Shown here: positions 35,673 to 43,233 of the stretch, one piece after another
How positions within the stretch are numbered: position 1 is the first letter of the stretch
How the letters are laid out: every line of letters begins with the position of its first letter
Assembly: GCA_015491815.1 (NCBI GenBank)
Contig: WFVC01000012.1
Location: forward strand, 1-50,302
DNA: 50,302 nt
DNA from: Gammaproteobacteria bacterium
Lineage (GTDB): Bacteria > Pseudomonadota > Gammaproteobacteria > UBA6429 > Thiohalophilaceae
Direction of reading: 5' to 3'
Notes under the pieces: generated by a model
Databases searched by the model: none
Told to the model about the DNA's origin: nothing
The model's input: only the letters and a program-made list of their open reading frames with translations
Translations under genes and position numbers: made by a program

Positions 35673-36329
35673 ATGCTCCAGCACTTATCAACTATCCAGA
35701 TTATTTCCGTCGCCATCCTGCCCCTGCTATTCGCCATCATCGTGCATGAAGTCGCACACGGCTGGGTGGCCAAACAGTGTGGCGATCACACGGCCGAGAT
35801 GCTTGGCCGTCTGACTCTGAACCCGATCAAACATATCGATCCCGTCGGCACCCTGCTGGTGCCGATCATCATGCTCGCCACCCTCGGTTTCGCCTTTGGC
35901 TGGGCCAAACCGGTGCCCATTGATTATCGCAATCTGCGCAATCCCAAACGCGACATGGTGCTGGTCGCCGCCGCCGGCCCGACCTCCAACCTGCTCATGG
36001 CTTTTGCCTGGGCGCTGCTGGCGAAAATCGCCACCCTCCTGCCGGCCACGATGCAATTTGTTTCCGAGCCGCTGATTTACATGGGCCAGTTCGGCATTCT
36101 CATTAATGTGCTGTTAATGGTGTTCAATCTTATTCCACTACCGCCGCTGGATGGCGGACGGGTAGCGGTGGGCCTGTTGCCGCCACAGATGGGTTATTCC
36201 CTGAGCAGGCTGGAACCCTATGGTCTGTTTATTATTCTGGCGCTGTTCGCCACCGGTTTTCTGTGGAAAATAATCGGCCCGGCGATTTCCACTGTCTCCG
36301 GCATCATCGAAATGCTGGTCGGCTTCTGA
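35673..36329 (+). CDS. Rip/SpoIVFB-type site-2 protease homologue (M50)
   Basis: 218 residues with about five transmembrane helices. Zinc motif HEVAH at 25-29 in the first helix and NLIPLPPLDGGRV in a later helix, giving the third ligand Asp. A minimal M50 protease without PDZ or CBS domain; the family cleaves membrane-bound substrates or helps membrane-protein quality control. Starts 60 bp from the divergent GDPD gene. Confidence 0.9.
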   Translation: MLQHLSTIQIISVAILPLLFAIIVHEVAHGWVAKQCGDHTAEMLGRLTLNPIKHIDPVGTLLVPIIMLATLGFAFGWAKPVPIDYRNLRNPKRDMVLVAAAGPTSNLLMAFAWALLAKIATLLPATMQFVSEPLIYMGQFGILINVLLMVFNLIPLPPLDGGRVAVGLLPPQMGYSLSRLEPYGLFIILALFATGFLWKIIGPAISTVSGIIEMLVGF

Positions 36330-36330
36330 G

Positions 36331-36558
36331 CTAACCCGGCGCCAGCCGTTGCAGGGAAACGAAACGCCGGTTCTCGTCAAACTCCAGTTCAAACAGCCCG
36401 GAGACGCCGGCATGGCTCAGATACGGGCGCAGAATCGCCGCCGGAAAACGCAGGTTCTGCCCGTCCAGCGCCCGCACCTGCACCTCGTTCACCTGCCCCT
36501 GATAATACCGGCGATAGGTTTCAGCAGGAATATTGAGCTGAAAGCGAATGCAAGGCAT
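36331..36558 (-). CDS. DUF2835 family protein
   Basis: 75 residues. FQLNIPAETYRRYYQGQVNEVQVRALDGQNLRFPAAILRPYLSHAGVSGLFELEFDENRRFVSLQRL fits the DUF2835 pattern throughout, and the gene is full length. Small beta-rich gammaproteobacterial protein of unknown function. Convergent with the M50 gene (1 bp gap). Confidence 0.88.
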   Translation of the reverse strand: MPCIRFQLNIPAETYRRYYQGQVNEVQVRALDGQNLRFPAAILRPYLSHAGVSGLFELEFDENRRFVSLQRLAPG

Positions 36559-36769
36559 AAATTATAATTCCTTAATATTCAATACCCTGCCAATATTCAG
36601 GGACAAATCAGGGGAGACGACCCGATAATTATAAGTGTAGAATGGCCATTCAGGATCTGCACACTCAAGATGTGCGCCTGTTTGACTCAGTCCCCACTCT
36701 GGTAGTGATATTTGAACTTAGGGGACGCATGATAATTACAATGATGACCAAGAGAGAGAAAATAACGTT

Positions 36770-37252
36770 ATGAAATTTACCTTTCCAACCGCAAAATACT
36801 TTATGAAATCCCTGATCATTTCAGCCCTGCTCGGTCTGCTGGCCTTTTTTCTCGCGCCGCAGCTTGCCATCGAAAATCTGGGCACCGCCAGCGGCTTCGC
36901 CTATGGCGTCCTTGCCGGCGCGCTGATCGGCTCCCTGCTCGCCGCCACCCGCATCATTCCGGCGGCAGCCACCAAGGTGGAATCGATTTTTGTCGGTAAT
37001 CTGGCTTTTCGCGCCTCCTCCAACGCCGTCCGTGAATTATTCGGCAAATACGGTGAAGTCCATGCCGTACGCCTGATGACGGATCGCGTGACCCGCAAGC
37101 CTCGCGGTTTCGGTTTCGTGGAAATGAACCATCGCGATGCTCTCAAAGCGATTAAGGCCTTGCATGGCGAGGAGTTTCAGGGTCGGGAACTAAAAGTGAA
37201 TATCGCCAATGAAAGAAAACCCCGGGAAGAAGTCAGAACCGTCAATGGCTGA
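36770..37252 (+). CDS. Membrane-anchored RRM RNA-binding protein
   Basis: 160 residues: two hydrophobic helices at the N-terminus (about 13-31, SLIISALLGLLAFFLAP, and 41-60, GFAYGVLAGALIGSLLAATR) followed by one RRM domain (about 71-148). RNP2 is SIFVGNLAF, RNP1 is KPRGFGFVEM with both aromatic residues. A basic tail (NERKPREEVR) follows. The combination predicts an RNA-binding face held at the inner membrane. A strong terminator follows, so it is monocistronic. Confidence 0.88.
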   Translation: MKFTFPTAKYFMKSLIISALLGLLAFFLAPQLAIENLGTASGFAYGVLAGALIGSLLAATRIIPAAATKVESIFVGNLAFRASSNAVRELFGKYGEVHAVRLMTDRVTRKPRGFGFVEMNHRDALKAIKALHGEEFQGRELKVNIANERKPREEVRTVNG

Positions 37253-37272
37253 AGGTTTCCATTTTCAGCGAT

Positions 37273-37303
37273 AAAAAAAGGGAGCCGGATGGCTCCCTTT
37301 TTT
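37273..37303. terminator. Bidirectional rho-independent terminator
   Basis: Stem GGGAGCC / GGCTCCC with loop GGAT, flanked by A7 on the left and T6 on the right, between two convergent genes (RRM protein and FKBP). Works in both directions. Confidence 0.92.
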
Positions 37304-37323
37304 ACGCCTGGTGTTTTGCCCAT

Positions 37324-37689
37324 CTAGCCCCGCACTTCCAGCAACTCCACTTCAAACAACAGAGTCGCATTAGGCGGAATCACGCCGCCGGCGCCTGCTG
37401 CGCCATAGCCCATTTCCGGGGGAATAATCAGGGTGCGTTTCCCGCCCACTTTCATGCCGGCAAAGCCCTGATCCCAGCCTTTGATCACCATGCCTGCCCC
37501 GAGTACGAAGGAAAAAGGATCGTTCCTGTCCAGAGAGCTGTCAAATTTGCTGCCTTTGTTCTCCGCCCCGGCCTCGTCATACAGCCAGCCGGAATAATGC
37601 ACAACGATGGATTTACCCGACACCGCTTCAGCGCCTTCGCCGTGAACCTGATCGTTAATCTGTAATTCAGTGATATTTTCTGTGGACAT
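37324..37689 (-). CDS. FKBP-type peptidyl-prolyl isomerase
   Basis: 121 residues, a single FKBP domain with no export signal, so cytoplasmic. Typical blocks: [58 protein letters not shown] and [15 protein letters not shown]. Aromatic pocket residues (Tyr, Phe, Trp) are kept. RBS AGGAG. Monocistronic. Confidence 0.95.
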   Translation of the reverse strand: MSTENITELQINDQVHGEGAEAVSGKSIVVHYSGWLYDEAGAENKGSKFDSSLDRNDPFSFVLGAGMVIKGWDQGFAGMKVGGKRTLIIPPEMGYGAAGAGGVIPPNATLLFEVELLEVRG

Positions 37690-37884
37690 TCAATATTCTC
37701 CTGTATTTCCCCGCCAACTGATTTTGAAATAGCAAATTTTTCTTCAGTAATTTTCACATGCGCCGTTATATAGGGGCATAGCGTACTGGCGCAGTATGTC
37801 ATAAATCATTGCCAGATCTGAATATTAAGTCAGCAAACCGGAATTAACATAAACAAAAATTTATTGCATGACAGGAACAGCATT

Positions 37885-38844
37885 ATGAATTCATCATTTA
37901 TTACTTCTGTTGACGAGCGCACGAAACTGGCCGGCGCCAACCGGCTGGAAATTCTGCTGTTCAGTCTGGGCTATGATTCCCAGACGGAACGCGAAGAAGT
38001 CTTCGGCCTGAATGTATTCAAAATCCGCGAGGTTATTCAGGTTCCCGAAATCACCCATGCGCCCGATATGCCGGTAGGCGTCAAAGGTCTGGTTAGTCTG
38101 CGCGGCGTTATGATCCCGGTTATCGACATGGCGCATTTTTGCGGCATGTCAATTGAAACACCTCCTACTAAACTTATTGTCACCGAATATAATAAATCAA
38201 CTCAGGGACTGCTGGTCAGTTCAGTCGAACAAATTCTGCGACTGGAATGGAATGATATAAAAGTTCCTCCCCCAATGATGGCAAACCGCATGGGTGGATT
38301 GATCACTGCCGTAACAGAATTAAGCGATAAACGCATCGCCATGTTGCTGGATGTGGAAAAAGTGCTGGCGGAAACCGCCGGCATGCAGGATGATCCCAGC
38401 CAGTTTGAGGGCATCGAACGTCTGGATGAACCGGCTACGATCTTCTTTGCCGATGACTCCAGCGTGGCTCGCCGTCAGATCGAAAATACCCTGGATCGAC
38501 TGGGCGCCAATTATTACAGCGCTAAAAATGGTGAAGAAGCCTGGGAAAAACTCCAGGAAATTGCCACCCGCGCCGAAGCCAGCCATACGCCGGTCGCCGA
38601 AATGATTCAGGCGATTATTACCGATGTGGAAATGCCGGGCATGGACGGATATGTGCTCACCAAACATATCAAGAGTGACGCCCGCTTCAAAGGCATCCCG
38701 GTGCTCATGCATTCCTCTCTTTCCGCTGACGCCAATATGCTGTTAGGCAGCAAGGTCGGCGCCGATTCCTATATACCGAAGTTCGACCCGATTGAATTGT
38801 CCAACGCCTTGATTCCGCTGCTCAACAAGGGCGCGAAAACCTGA
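37885..38844 (+). CDS. cheV: Chemotaxis protein CheV
   Basis: 319 residues from ATG 37885 (AGGAACAG upstream; TTG at 37864 is less likely). N-terminal CheW domain (about 20-170, LEILLFSLG..FGLNVFKIREVI..VKGLVSLRGVMIPVIDM) and C-terminal receiver (about 185-315) with phosphorylation site Asp in IITDVEMPGMDGY, acidic pair in FADDSS and Lys-type loop. Couples receptors to CheA and adapts by phosphorylation. No other che genes are in the window, so it is unlinked. Confidence 0.95.
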   Translation: MNSSFITSVDERTKLAGANRLEILLFSLGYDSQTEREEVFGLNVFKIREVIQVPEITHAPDMPVGVKGLVSLRGVMIPVIDMAHFCGMSIETPPTKLIVTEYNKSTQGLLVSSVEQILRLEWNDIKVPPPMMANRMGGLITAVTELSDKRIAMLLDVEKVLAETAGMQDDPSQFEGIERLDEPATIFFADDSSVARRQIENTLDRLGANYYSAKNGEEAWEKLQEIATRAEASHTPVAEMIQAIITDVEMPGMDGYVLTKHIKSDARFKGIPVLMHSSLSADANMLLGSKVGADSYIPKFDPIELSNALIPLLNKGAKT

Positions 38845-38866
38845 GCAAAGGCAGGCCTGCGAACGA

Positions 38867-39532
38867 TTATTCGATCAGATTTTCCTCCAGAAAACGCTGG
38901 TAATTTTCGGCGCTAACCAACTGGGTGCCATCGCAGTTAAACTGGATGCGCACAAAACTCTGCACCATACAGATAGTCACATTACGGATATAATATTCCG
39001 GCATATCACGCAAAACTTTCAGGGTGGAAATGATATGCGTAATTTCATCCCGCTCCATCGGCTCCCATTCCGCATTGCGCTTATTTAAAATATTCCGCCA
39101 GTAATCCGGCAATTTTTTGTAAATCGGGTTCGCCGCAATATTCCAGTAAAGATCATTTACAAAGCGAATTTTATCTTCGTAGCTTACCGCCGGGAACTGA
39201 CGCTCGATGTAATCGTGATCTGCCATTTTCTCTGCCTCATGCACTTCGATACGCATGGGATCAAAAATCGATGCAGTGCGAATCTCGCCATTGTTAAAAC
39301 CGATATACAGTCTGTAGGTGCTGCGATTTAATAACAGCTCCTTGAAATTGGCGGCCAGCGGTTCATACAGGCTGTCAACCATGCTGTGATATTTTTTGCG
39401 CGCAAAAGTTGTTTCACGCAAGGAAGGATCGCCCTTGATGCCGATCTGTAATTTATCAGAATTCAAACCGCTGGCGCTGAGAATGCTTTCCTTCAGCACA
39501 TTTTCTTCTATTTCAATGTTACGTTCTGACAT
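38867..39532 (-). CDS. Hypothetical protein
   Basis: 221 residues, soluble, mixed alpha/beta, with no motif I recognise. Aromatic and charged blocks: STYRLYIGFNNGEIRTASIFDPMRIEVHEAEK in the middle, DYWRNILNKRNAEWEPMERDEITHIISTLKVLRDMPEYYIRNVTICMVQSFVRIQFN near the end. RBS AAGGAT. The WbuC-like cupin gene lies 10 bp upstream on the same strand, so the two form an operon. Convergent with cheV (22 bp gap). Confidence 0.75.
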   Translation of the reverse strand: MSERNIEIEENVLKESILSASGLNSDKLQIGIKGDPSLRETTFARKKYHSMVDSLYEPLAANFKELLLNRSTYRLYIGFNNGEIRTASIFDPMRIEVHEAEKMADHDYIERQFPAVSYEDKIRFVNDLYWNIAANPIYKKLPDYWRNILNKRNAEWEPMERDEITHIISTLKVLRDMPEYYIRNVTICMVQSFVRIQFNCDGTQLVSAENYQRFLEENLIE

Positions 39533-39542
39533 TCGCTATCCT

Positions 39543-40043
39543 TCATTTAATCTGCATAGCCGCGGCCTGATCACCGGCTTCAGCCCGCTGCAACCAGTCA
39601 ATAAACTTTGCCACTGCCGGTGTCTGCTCCGCCGGCGCCCATGCGGCAAAATCTTTATTTTCCGTTGCCGTATAAGGGCCCGGCTTGACTTCAAAAAACA
39701 CGGAACCGCTTTCCAGACACAACAGGCTGTGCCAGCAGCCCGGTGGCAATTCGATTATTTTCGTCCCCTTCCCCTGCGCGCGTAAAATATGTTTATCAAG
39801 TATTCGGCCATGCTCATCATAAATGAAAACATAAAAACTGCCGTGCAATACGCTAAAGCATTCCCATTTCCCCGCCTGTGAGTGTCGATGGGGACGCACA
39901 TAACTATCCGGCTCCATCGCCACCAGCAGCCGCTGAATCGGATCATCCAGTTGCGGATGCAGATTCAGATGACTGCGTCTGCGCGGTGACTGTCGGGCTG
40001 ACTCGACCAGTCCCGCCAGTGTTTCATGATCGATGGTTTTCAT
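39543..40043 (-). CDS. WbuC family cupin-fold metalloprotein
   Basis: 166 residues. Cupin with metal ligands in RPHRHSQAGKWECFSVLHG (two His and Glu) and PPGCWHSLLCL (third His), matching the WbuC family, which is often found in O-antigen clusters. No polysaccharide genes are nearby here. It may act on a sugar or a nucleotide-sugar, unproven. First gene of a two-gene operon. Confidence 0.85.
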   Translation of the reverse strand: MKTIDHETLAGLVESARQSPRRRSHLNLHPQLDDPIQRLLVAMEPDSYVRPHRHSQAGKWECFSVLHGSFYVFIYDEHGRILDKHILRAQGKGTKIIELPPGCWHSLLCLESGSVFFEVKPGPYTATENKDFAAWAPAEQTPAVAKFIDWLQRAEAGDQAAAMQIK

Positions 40044-40116
40044 TTTAATCTCACCAATGGTAACAGGCTCAGGTTACGATTATAATTCGCCTTTCACAAT
40101 TATAACGACGACCTCT

Positions 40117-40476
40117 ATGAATTCTGACAAAAATAATTCCGACATCTATGACGTCTCTGTTCACGACTTCGAACAAAAAGTGATTGAAGCATCCCGGCAA
40201 CGTCCTGTTTTAGTCGATCTCTGGGCCGACTGGTGTTCGCCCTGTATCGTTATCGCGCCGATTCTGAAACAGGTCATCGAAAAACTGGACGGTCGCGTCG
40301 CGCTGGCCAAAGTCGAAGTCGATGAAGGTGAAAACATGAAACTGGCGGGACGTTACAAGGTGCGTGGTTTTCCGACAATCATTCTGTTTCAGGATGGCGA
40401 AGCAAAGGCGCACTTCAGCGGCGCACAGCCTGCCTCATTCATCGACAACTTCATTCACGAAAACGCCGAACTTTGA
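40117..40476 (+). CDS. Thioredoxin
   Basis: 119 residues from ATG 40117 (upstream in-frame starts lack RBS and homology). Active site WCSPC at 39-43, a variant of WCGPC; cis-Pro in RGFPTIILF. Cytoplasmic. With the CxxC pair intact it should be redox-active; the Gly-to-Ser change alters the potential in other thioredoxins. Convergent with the FHA gene (13 bp gap). Confidence 0.93.
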   Translation: MNSDKNNSDIYDVSVHDFEQKVIEASRQRPVLVDLWADWCSPCIVIAPILKQVIEKLDGRVALAKVEVDEGENMKLAGRYKVRGFPTIILFQDGEAKAHFSGAQPASFIDNFIHENAEL

Positions 40477-40489
40477 ATACCGAACAGGA

Positions 40490-40870
40490 TTATTTCTTGT
40501 TGCCGGTATAAAACACGCCCGGAATCCAGGTTTTATATAACCTTGAGGTTTCATCCAGCCCGCCATCATTGTCGTCGACAAAACGGAAATTATTGACGCC
40601 GATGCGAATCACATCACCATTACTGAGCTTATACAGGGAAACAGGTTTATCATTGACAAAGGTGTGGTTGGTGCTGTTCAGATCCTGCAAAATATAATCG
40701 ACCTGCGCGTCTTTTTCTGAACGCAACACCACTTCGATCTGCGCATGTTCCTTGCTTACCAGATCATCATCGATGCAAATCTCATTTTCCGCGCCACGAC
40801 CAATGCGCATACATTGTTTGTCGATGGGAAATTTTATGCCTGCATTATTGTCCTGAACCAGAATCGCCAT
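40490..40870 (-). CDS. FHA domain protein
   Basis: 126 residues, one FHA domain: CMRIGRGAENEICIDDDLVSKEHAQIE and LNSTNHTFVNDKPV contain the phosphothreonine-binding Arg, Ser and Asn positions. C-terminal tail ETSRLYKTWIPGVFYTGNKK may contact partners. Last gene of the operon phosphorylase / redoxin / FHA (5 bp gap to the redoxin). The window has a second FHA domain fused to the ExeA-type ATPase. Confidence 0.88.
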   Translation of the reverse strand: MAILVQDNNAGIKFPIDKQCMRIGRGAENEICIDDDLVSKEHAQIEVVLRSEKDAQVDYILQDLNSTNHTFVNDKPVSLYKLSNGDVIRIGVNNFRFVDDNDGGLDETSRLYKTWIPGVFYTGNKK

Positions 40871-40875
40871 CGAAT

Positions 40876-41427
40876 TTATTTCGCCTGTGTGGAAACCTCA
40901 GCCGCTGCGGTTTTTCGCGCCGACTCGCGTTGAATAAATTTTTCCACCAGCTCCAGTGGAATCGCGCCAATCTGCTGCACTTTCAGTTCACCCTCGGGCG
41001 AATACAACAACAGCGTCGGCGTCCCCATCCAGTTCTGCCCGGTCAGTTTCTCAAACCAGTTGGCCAGTTTCTCCGGCTCACTGATGAGATTGGGGAAATT
41101 TATTTCATGCCGTTTGATAAATGATTCTGCGGCCTGTTTTTTTTCCTGTCCATCGATGGAAATGCCCAGCACCTGCGCGTTGTTTTCTTCATGTTTAAAC
41201 TGAAAATCAACATAGGCGTGCGCTTCACGATTGCAGATGTGACAGTCCGAAGCCCAGATCATAACCAGCAACCATTTATCATTGTTAATATAATCCGCTA
41301 TCTCGGCAGGTTTATTATCAAAGGTCGAGAACAGGGATTCACTCGCCTGCGCCGACATTGTTAACAGCAGTCCCAGCAGCACCGCGCCGGAGCTGCGGAA
41401 AAAAGTTCGTCTAACATTTTTTATCAT
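40876..41427 (-). CDS. TlpA-like periplasmic redoxin
   Basis: 183 residues. Signal peptide ends at about MSAQASES (AxA site). Thioredoxin fold with CHIC motif in WASDCHICNREAH and cis-Pro in GTPTLLLYSP. A TlpA/ResA-like thiol oxidoreductase acting in the periplasm, possibly in disulfide isomerisation. Middle gene of the operon with a VTC2-like phosphorylase (27 bp gap) and the FHA protein. Confidence 0.87.
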   Translation of the reverse strand: MIKNVRRTFFRSSGAVLLGLLLTMSAQASESLFSTFDNKPAEIADYINNDKWLLVMIWASDCHICNREAHAYVDFQFKHEENNAQVLGISIDGQEKKQAAESFIKRHEINFPNLISEPEKLANWFEKLTGQNWMGTPTLLLYSPEGELKVQQIGAIPLELVEKFIQRESARKTAAAEVSTQAK

Positions 41428-41454
41428 GGTTTCACTCTTCAGGCCGCGTAGGGT

Positions 41455-42516
41455 TCACACCGGAGCGGCAACGTATTCTTTGGGTTGCAGGCGCAGTTTG
41501 GAAAACTCATCGGCGATATCATCGGCATCGAGTTCATCATAGGCCTGACGATTAAAGGTAATCGTGCCACCGCCCATTTCATACCAGGAAAATCCCCCGC
41601 TCCACTCCGCCTGCGGATAATCCCCCTGAAGCCGGCGTGGAAAAATCAGAATTTCACCCGGCCGGTAAATCAGGTTAAAGGGGATTTGCACCTGATGTAA
41701 ATTGTCGATATACGACCATGCCTGCGCGCAATCGTTCAGTTTTTCACAATGCGCCGGATAGGTTTTCCCGCCACCGTTGTGACGCCAGTGCTCCGCCATC
41801 ACCGGCAGTCCCTGCGGGCGCAGGAACATCTGAAAATGCAGGTGGTTAACCGAAGCATGCGCGCCATAGGAATTATACCCGAAGCCCAGTCCGGGAAGAT
41901 TCTCGCCCAGTTGTTCCGCCAGTCGCCAGACATAACGATGATATTCCTCGCCCAGAAACTGAGGTAAATTCTTTTGCCGATCCGGCAGCAGCAGGCCGTG
42001 ATAATCAATAAAGGGATACTTGTTATAAAACAGCGAAACGGCGCGGCCGTTGAGCTCCCCTTCCCAGAAACACTCTTTTTGCATAAAGGGTTTATTGAAG
42101 TGAAAACCGTTTTTATTAAAGGGCGCATAAATTCCAGTCGCCGCCTGAGCGCTCATGCGCCGGGGACGAAATGCGCGCACCTGATTAAACTGGATTTCCC
42201 AGTCGCCTTCTTTTCTGAATGCCGTTTGCGCCAGCTCATCAAAACCGACCGCCTGCATTTTCAAAAACACCAGCAGATCCTCATCACTCTCGTTTACCTG
42301 CCGACCCTGTCTGAAATCCTCGAGCAGGGATTTTTGCAGCTTGTTGAACTGCGTGCGCAACGCCGGATGGGTGGCGTCAAAAATAAAGGGATCAAAAGTC
42401 GCATTGGCGCAGCCCAGAATCAGCGTGCCCAGACTGTCGTGGTTCAACATTTCAACCAGGCCTTCATTGAAGGCCTGATGAAAGCGTGGTGCGGAAGAAA
42501 AGAGCGCGCGGTTCAT
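41455..42516 (-). CDS. VTC2/GDPGP1-like HIT-superfamily nucleotide-sugar phosphorylase
   Basis: 353 residues. The core GYNSYGAHASVNHLHFQMF closely resembles plant GDP-L-galactose phosphorylase (VTC2: GYNSLGAFATINHLHFQ) and animal GDPGP1, with the HxHxQ catalytic histidine motif; FIDYHGLLLPDRQ gives the substrate-facing strand. Such enzymes cleave GDP-hexoses with phosphate. The bacterial substrate is unknown. The gene starts 11 bp after the GTTAGCT core of the integron-like site and leads the operon with the redoxin and FHA genes. Confidence 0.75.
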   Translation of the reverse strand: MNRALFSSAPRFHQAFNEGLVEMLNHDSLGTLILGCANATFDPFIFDATHPALRTQFNKLQKSLLEDFRQGRQVNESDEDLLVFLKMQAVGFDELAQTAFRKEGDWEIQFNQVRAFRPRRMSAQAATGIYAPFNKNGFHFNKPFMQKECFWEGELNGRAVSLFYNKYPFIDYHGLLLPDRQKNLPQFLGEEYHRYVWRLAEQLGENLPGLGFGYNSYGAHASVNHLHFQMFLRPQGLPVMAEHWRHNGGGKTYPAHCEKLNDCAQAWSYIDNLHQVQIPFNLIYRPGEILIFPRRLQGDYPQAEWSGGFSWYEMGGGTITFNRQAYDELDADDIADEFSKLRLQPKEYVAAPV

Positions 42517-42526
42517 AATCCCGGTC

Positions 42527-42643
42527 AGCTAACGAAAGAGCGCTGATTATCGCTCTTATCAGCGGCAGGCGAAAGGCTCACGATTTTTGCAAGCGCAAAA
42601 ATCGTGAGCCTTTTGACTGTCCGACTGGATGAGTTTGTTATGT
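42527..42643 (-). repeat. attC-like recombination site of the BrnTA cassette
   Basis: On the minus strand it starts with ACATAAC (42643-42637) and ends with GTTAGCT (42533-42527). Between them CTCATCCAGTCGGACAG can pair with CTGCCGCTGATAAGAG, leaving unpaired bases on one arm as attC sites do. The tip is a perfect 19-bp hairpin (42572-42613, loop GCTT on this strand) that may also terminate the cassette's transcript. ACATAAC is the exact complement of the cassette's leading core GTTATGT. Confidence 0.7.
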
Positions 42644-42648
42644 ACAAT

Positions 42649-42858
42649 TTATGCCCATTTTACTTTTAGTTTTTTATGTGTTTCTGCACAATCCCTTAAA
42701 TATAAATTAATAAGACTTTGATAAGGGATGCCTTTTTCCTCAGCCAAATTTTTAAAATAATCAATCGTATCTTCATCAAGACGTATTGTGATTTGTTTCT
42801 TTATACGCTTGGCATAAGGATTTTTAATTGATTTTGAAAAATCGTAGTTATCTCTCAT
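42649..42858 (-). CDS. brnA: BrnA-type antitoxin (ribbon-helix-helix)
   Basis: 69 residues from ATG 42858, which has GAAGG 8 bases upstream; an ATG at 42873 would add five residues. KQITIRLDEDTIDYFKNLAEEKGIPYQSLINLYLRDCA is a CopG/BrnA ribbon-helix-helix domain that binds DNA and neutralises the toxin. It overlaps the toxin gene by 11 bp, typical of BrnT-BrnA order. The operon likely autorepresses. Confidence 0.88.
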   Translation of the reverse strand: MRDNYDFSKSIKNPYAKRIKKQITIRLDEDTIDYFKNLAEEKGIPYQSLINLYLRDCAETHKKLKVKWA

Positions 42859-43147
42859 GGCGCATACCTTCATATTGCTTTTGTTCAGATTTGTTAGCTT
42901 TCCGGGCAGAAATTATCCTGATAATTTGCCCTTCATCTCTGTAGCAATGGGACACAATCAAAATTCTTAGATGAGCACTAAATCCGAGAAGAATAAATCG
43001 ATCTTCTTCATCGGAATGATCTGGATCTGGAATTAAGCGGGCATACTCATCTAGAAATACGGTTTTAGCTTCCTCAAAAGAAACCCCGTGCTTTTTCTGA
43101 TTTGTCGTATTTTTCCGCTTATCCCATGTGAAATGAATCCCATCCAT
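42848..43147 (-). CDS. brnT: BrnT-type toxin (RelE-fold ribonuclease)
   Basis: 99 residues. FTWDKRKNTTNQKKHGVSFEEAKTVFLDEYARLIPD, EEDRFILLGFSAHLRILIVSHCYRDEGQIIRIISARKANKSEQKQY fit BrnT throughout: the opening WDxxKxxxNxxKHGVSFEEA and closing IRIISARKAxxxExxxY are family hallmarks. BrnT cleaves RNA; its antitoxin is the next gene. First gene of the cassette. Confidence 0.92.
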   Translation of the reverse strand: MDGIHFTWDKRKNTTNQKKHGVSFEEAKTVFLDEYARLIPDPDHSDEEDRFILLGFSAHLRILIVSHCYRDEGQIIRIISARKANKSEQKQYEGMRHER

Positions 43148-43210
43148 AGGGTTAAGTATAACTACATTGTAATTATATTCAAGATACGAAGTTTCCCTGT
43201 ATTTTCATGC

Positions 43211-43217
43211 ACATAAC
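43211..43217 (-). other. Leading core site of the BrnTA cassette
   Basis: GTTATGT on the minus strand, 70 bp before the brnT start. It is exactly complementary to the inner box ACATAAC at 42643-42637, as expected for one cassette's own two core sites. Confidence 0.6.
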
Positions 43218-43233
43218 GCTTTTTATGCCGCCG

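Larger units (their letters stand above)
42533..43217 (-). mobile_element. Solitary integron-type gene cassette carrying brnTA
   Basis: Leading core GTTATGT at 43217-43211, then brnT and brnA, then the attC-like site with inner box ACATAAC. Total about 685 bp. The cassette is richer in A+T than its neighbours and lies between trmO and the phosphorylase gene, which would otherwise be about 40 bp apart. Toxin-antitoxin genes are common cassette cargo. No integron integrase is in the window. Confidence 0.7.

Noticed and set aside
36689-36727. GTCCCC...GGGGAC pair upstream of the RRM gene
   Set aside because: Short stem with a ~28-base loop; no known element matches, and it is too weak to call a switch.
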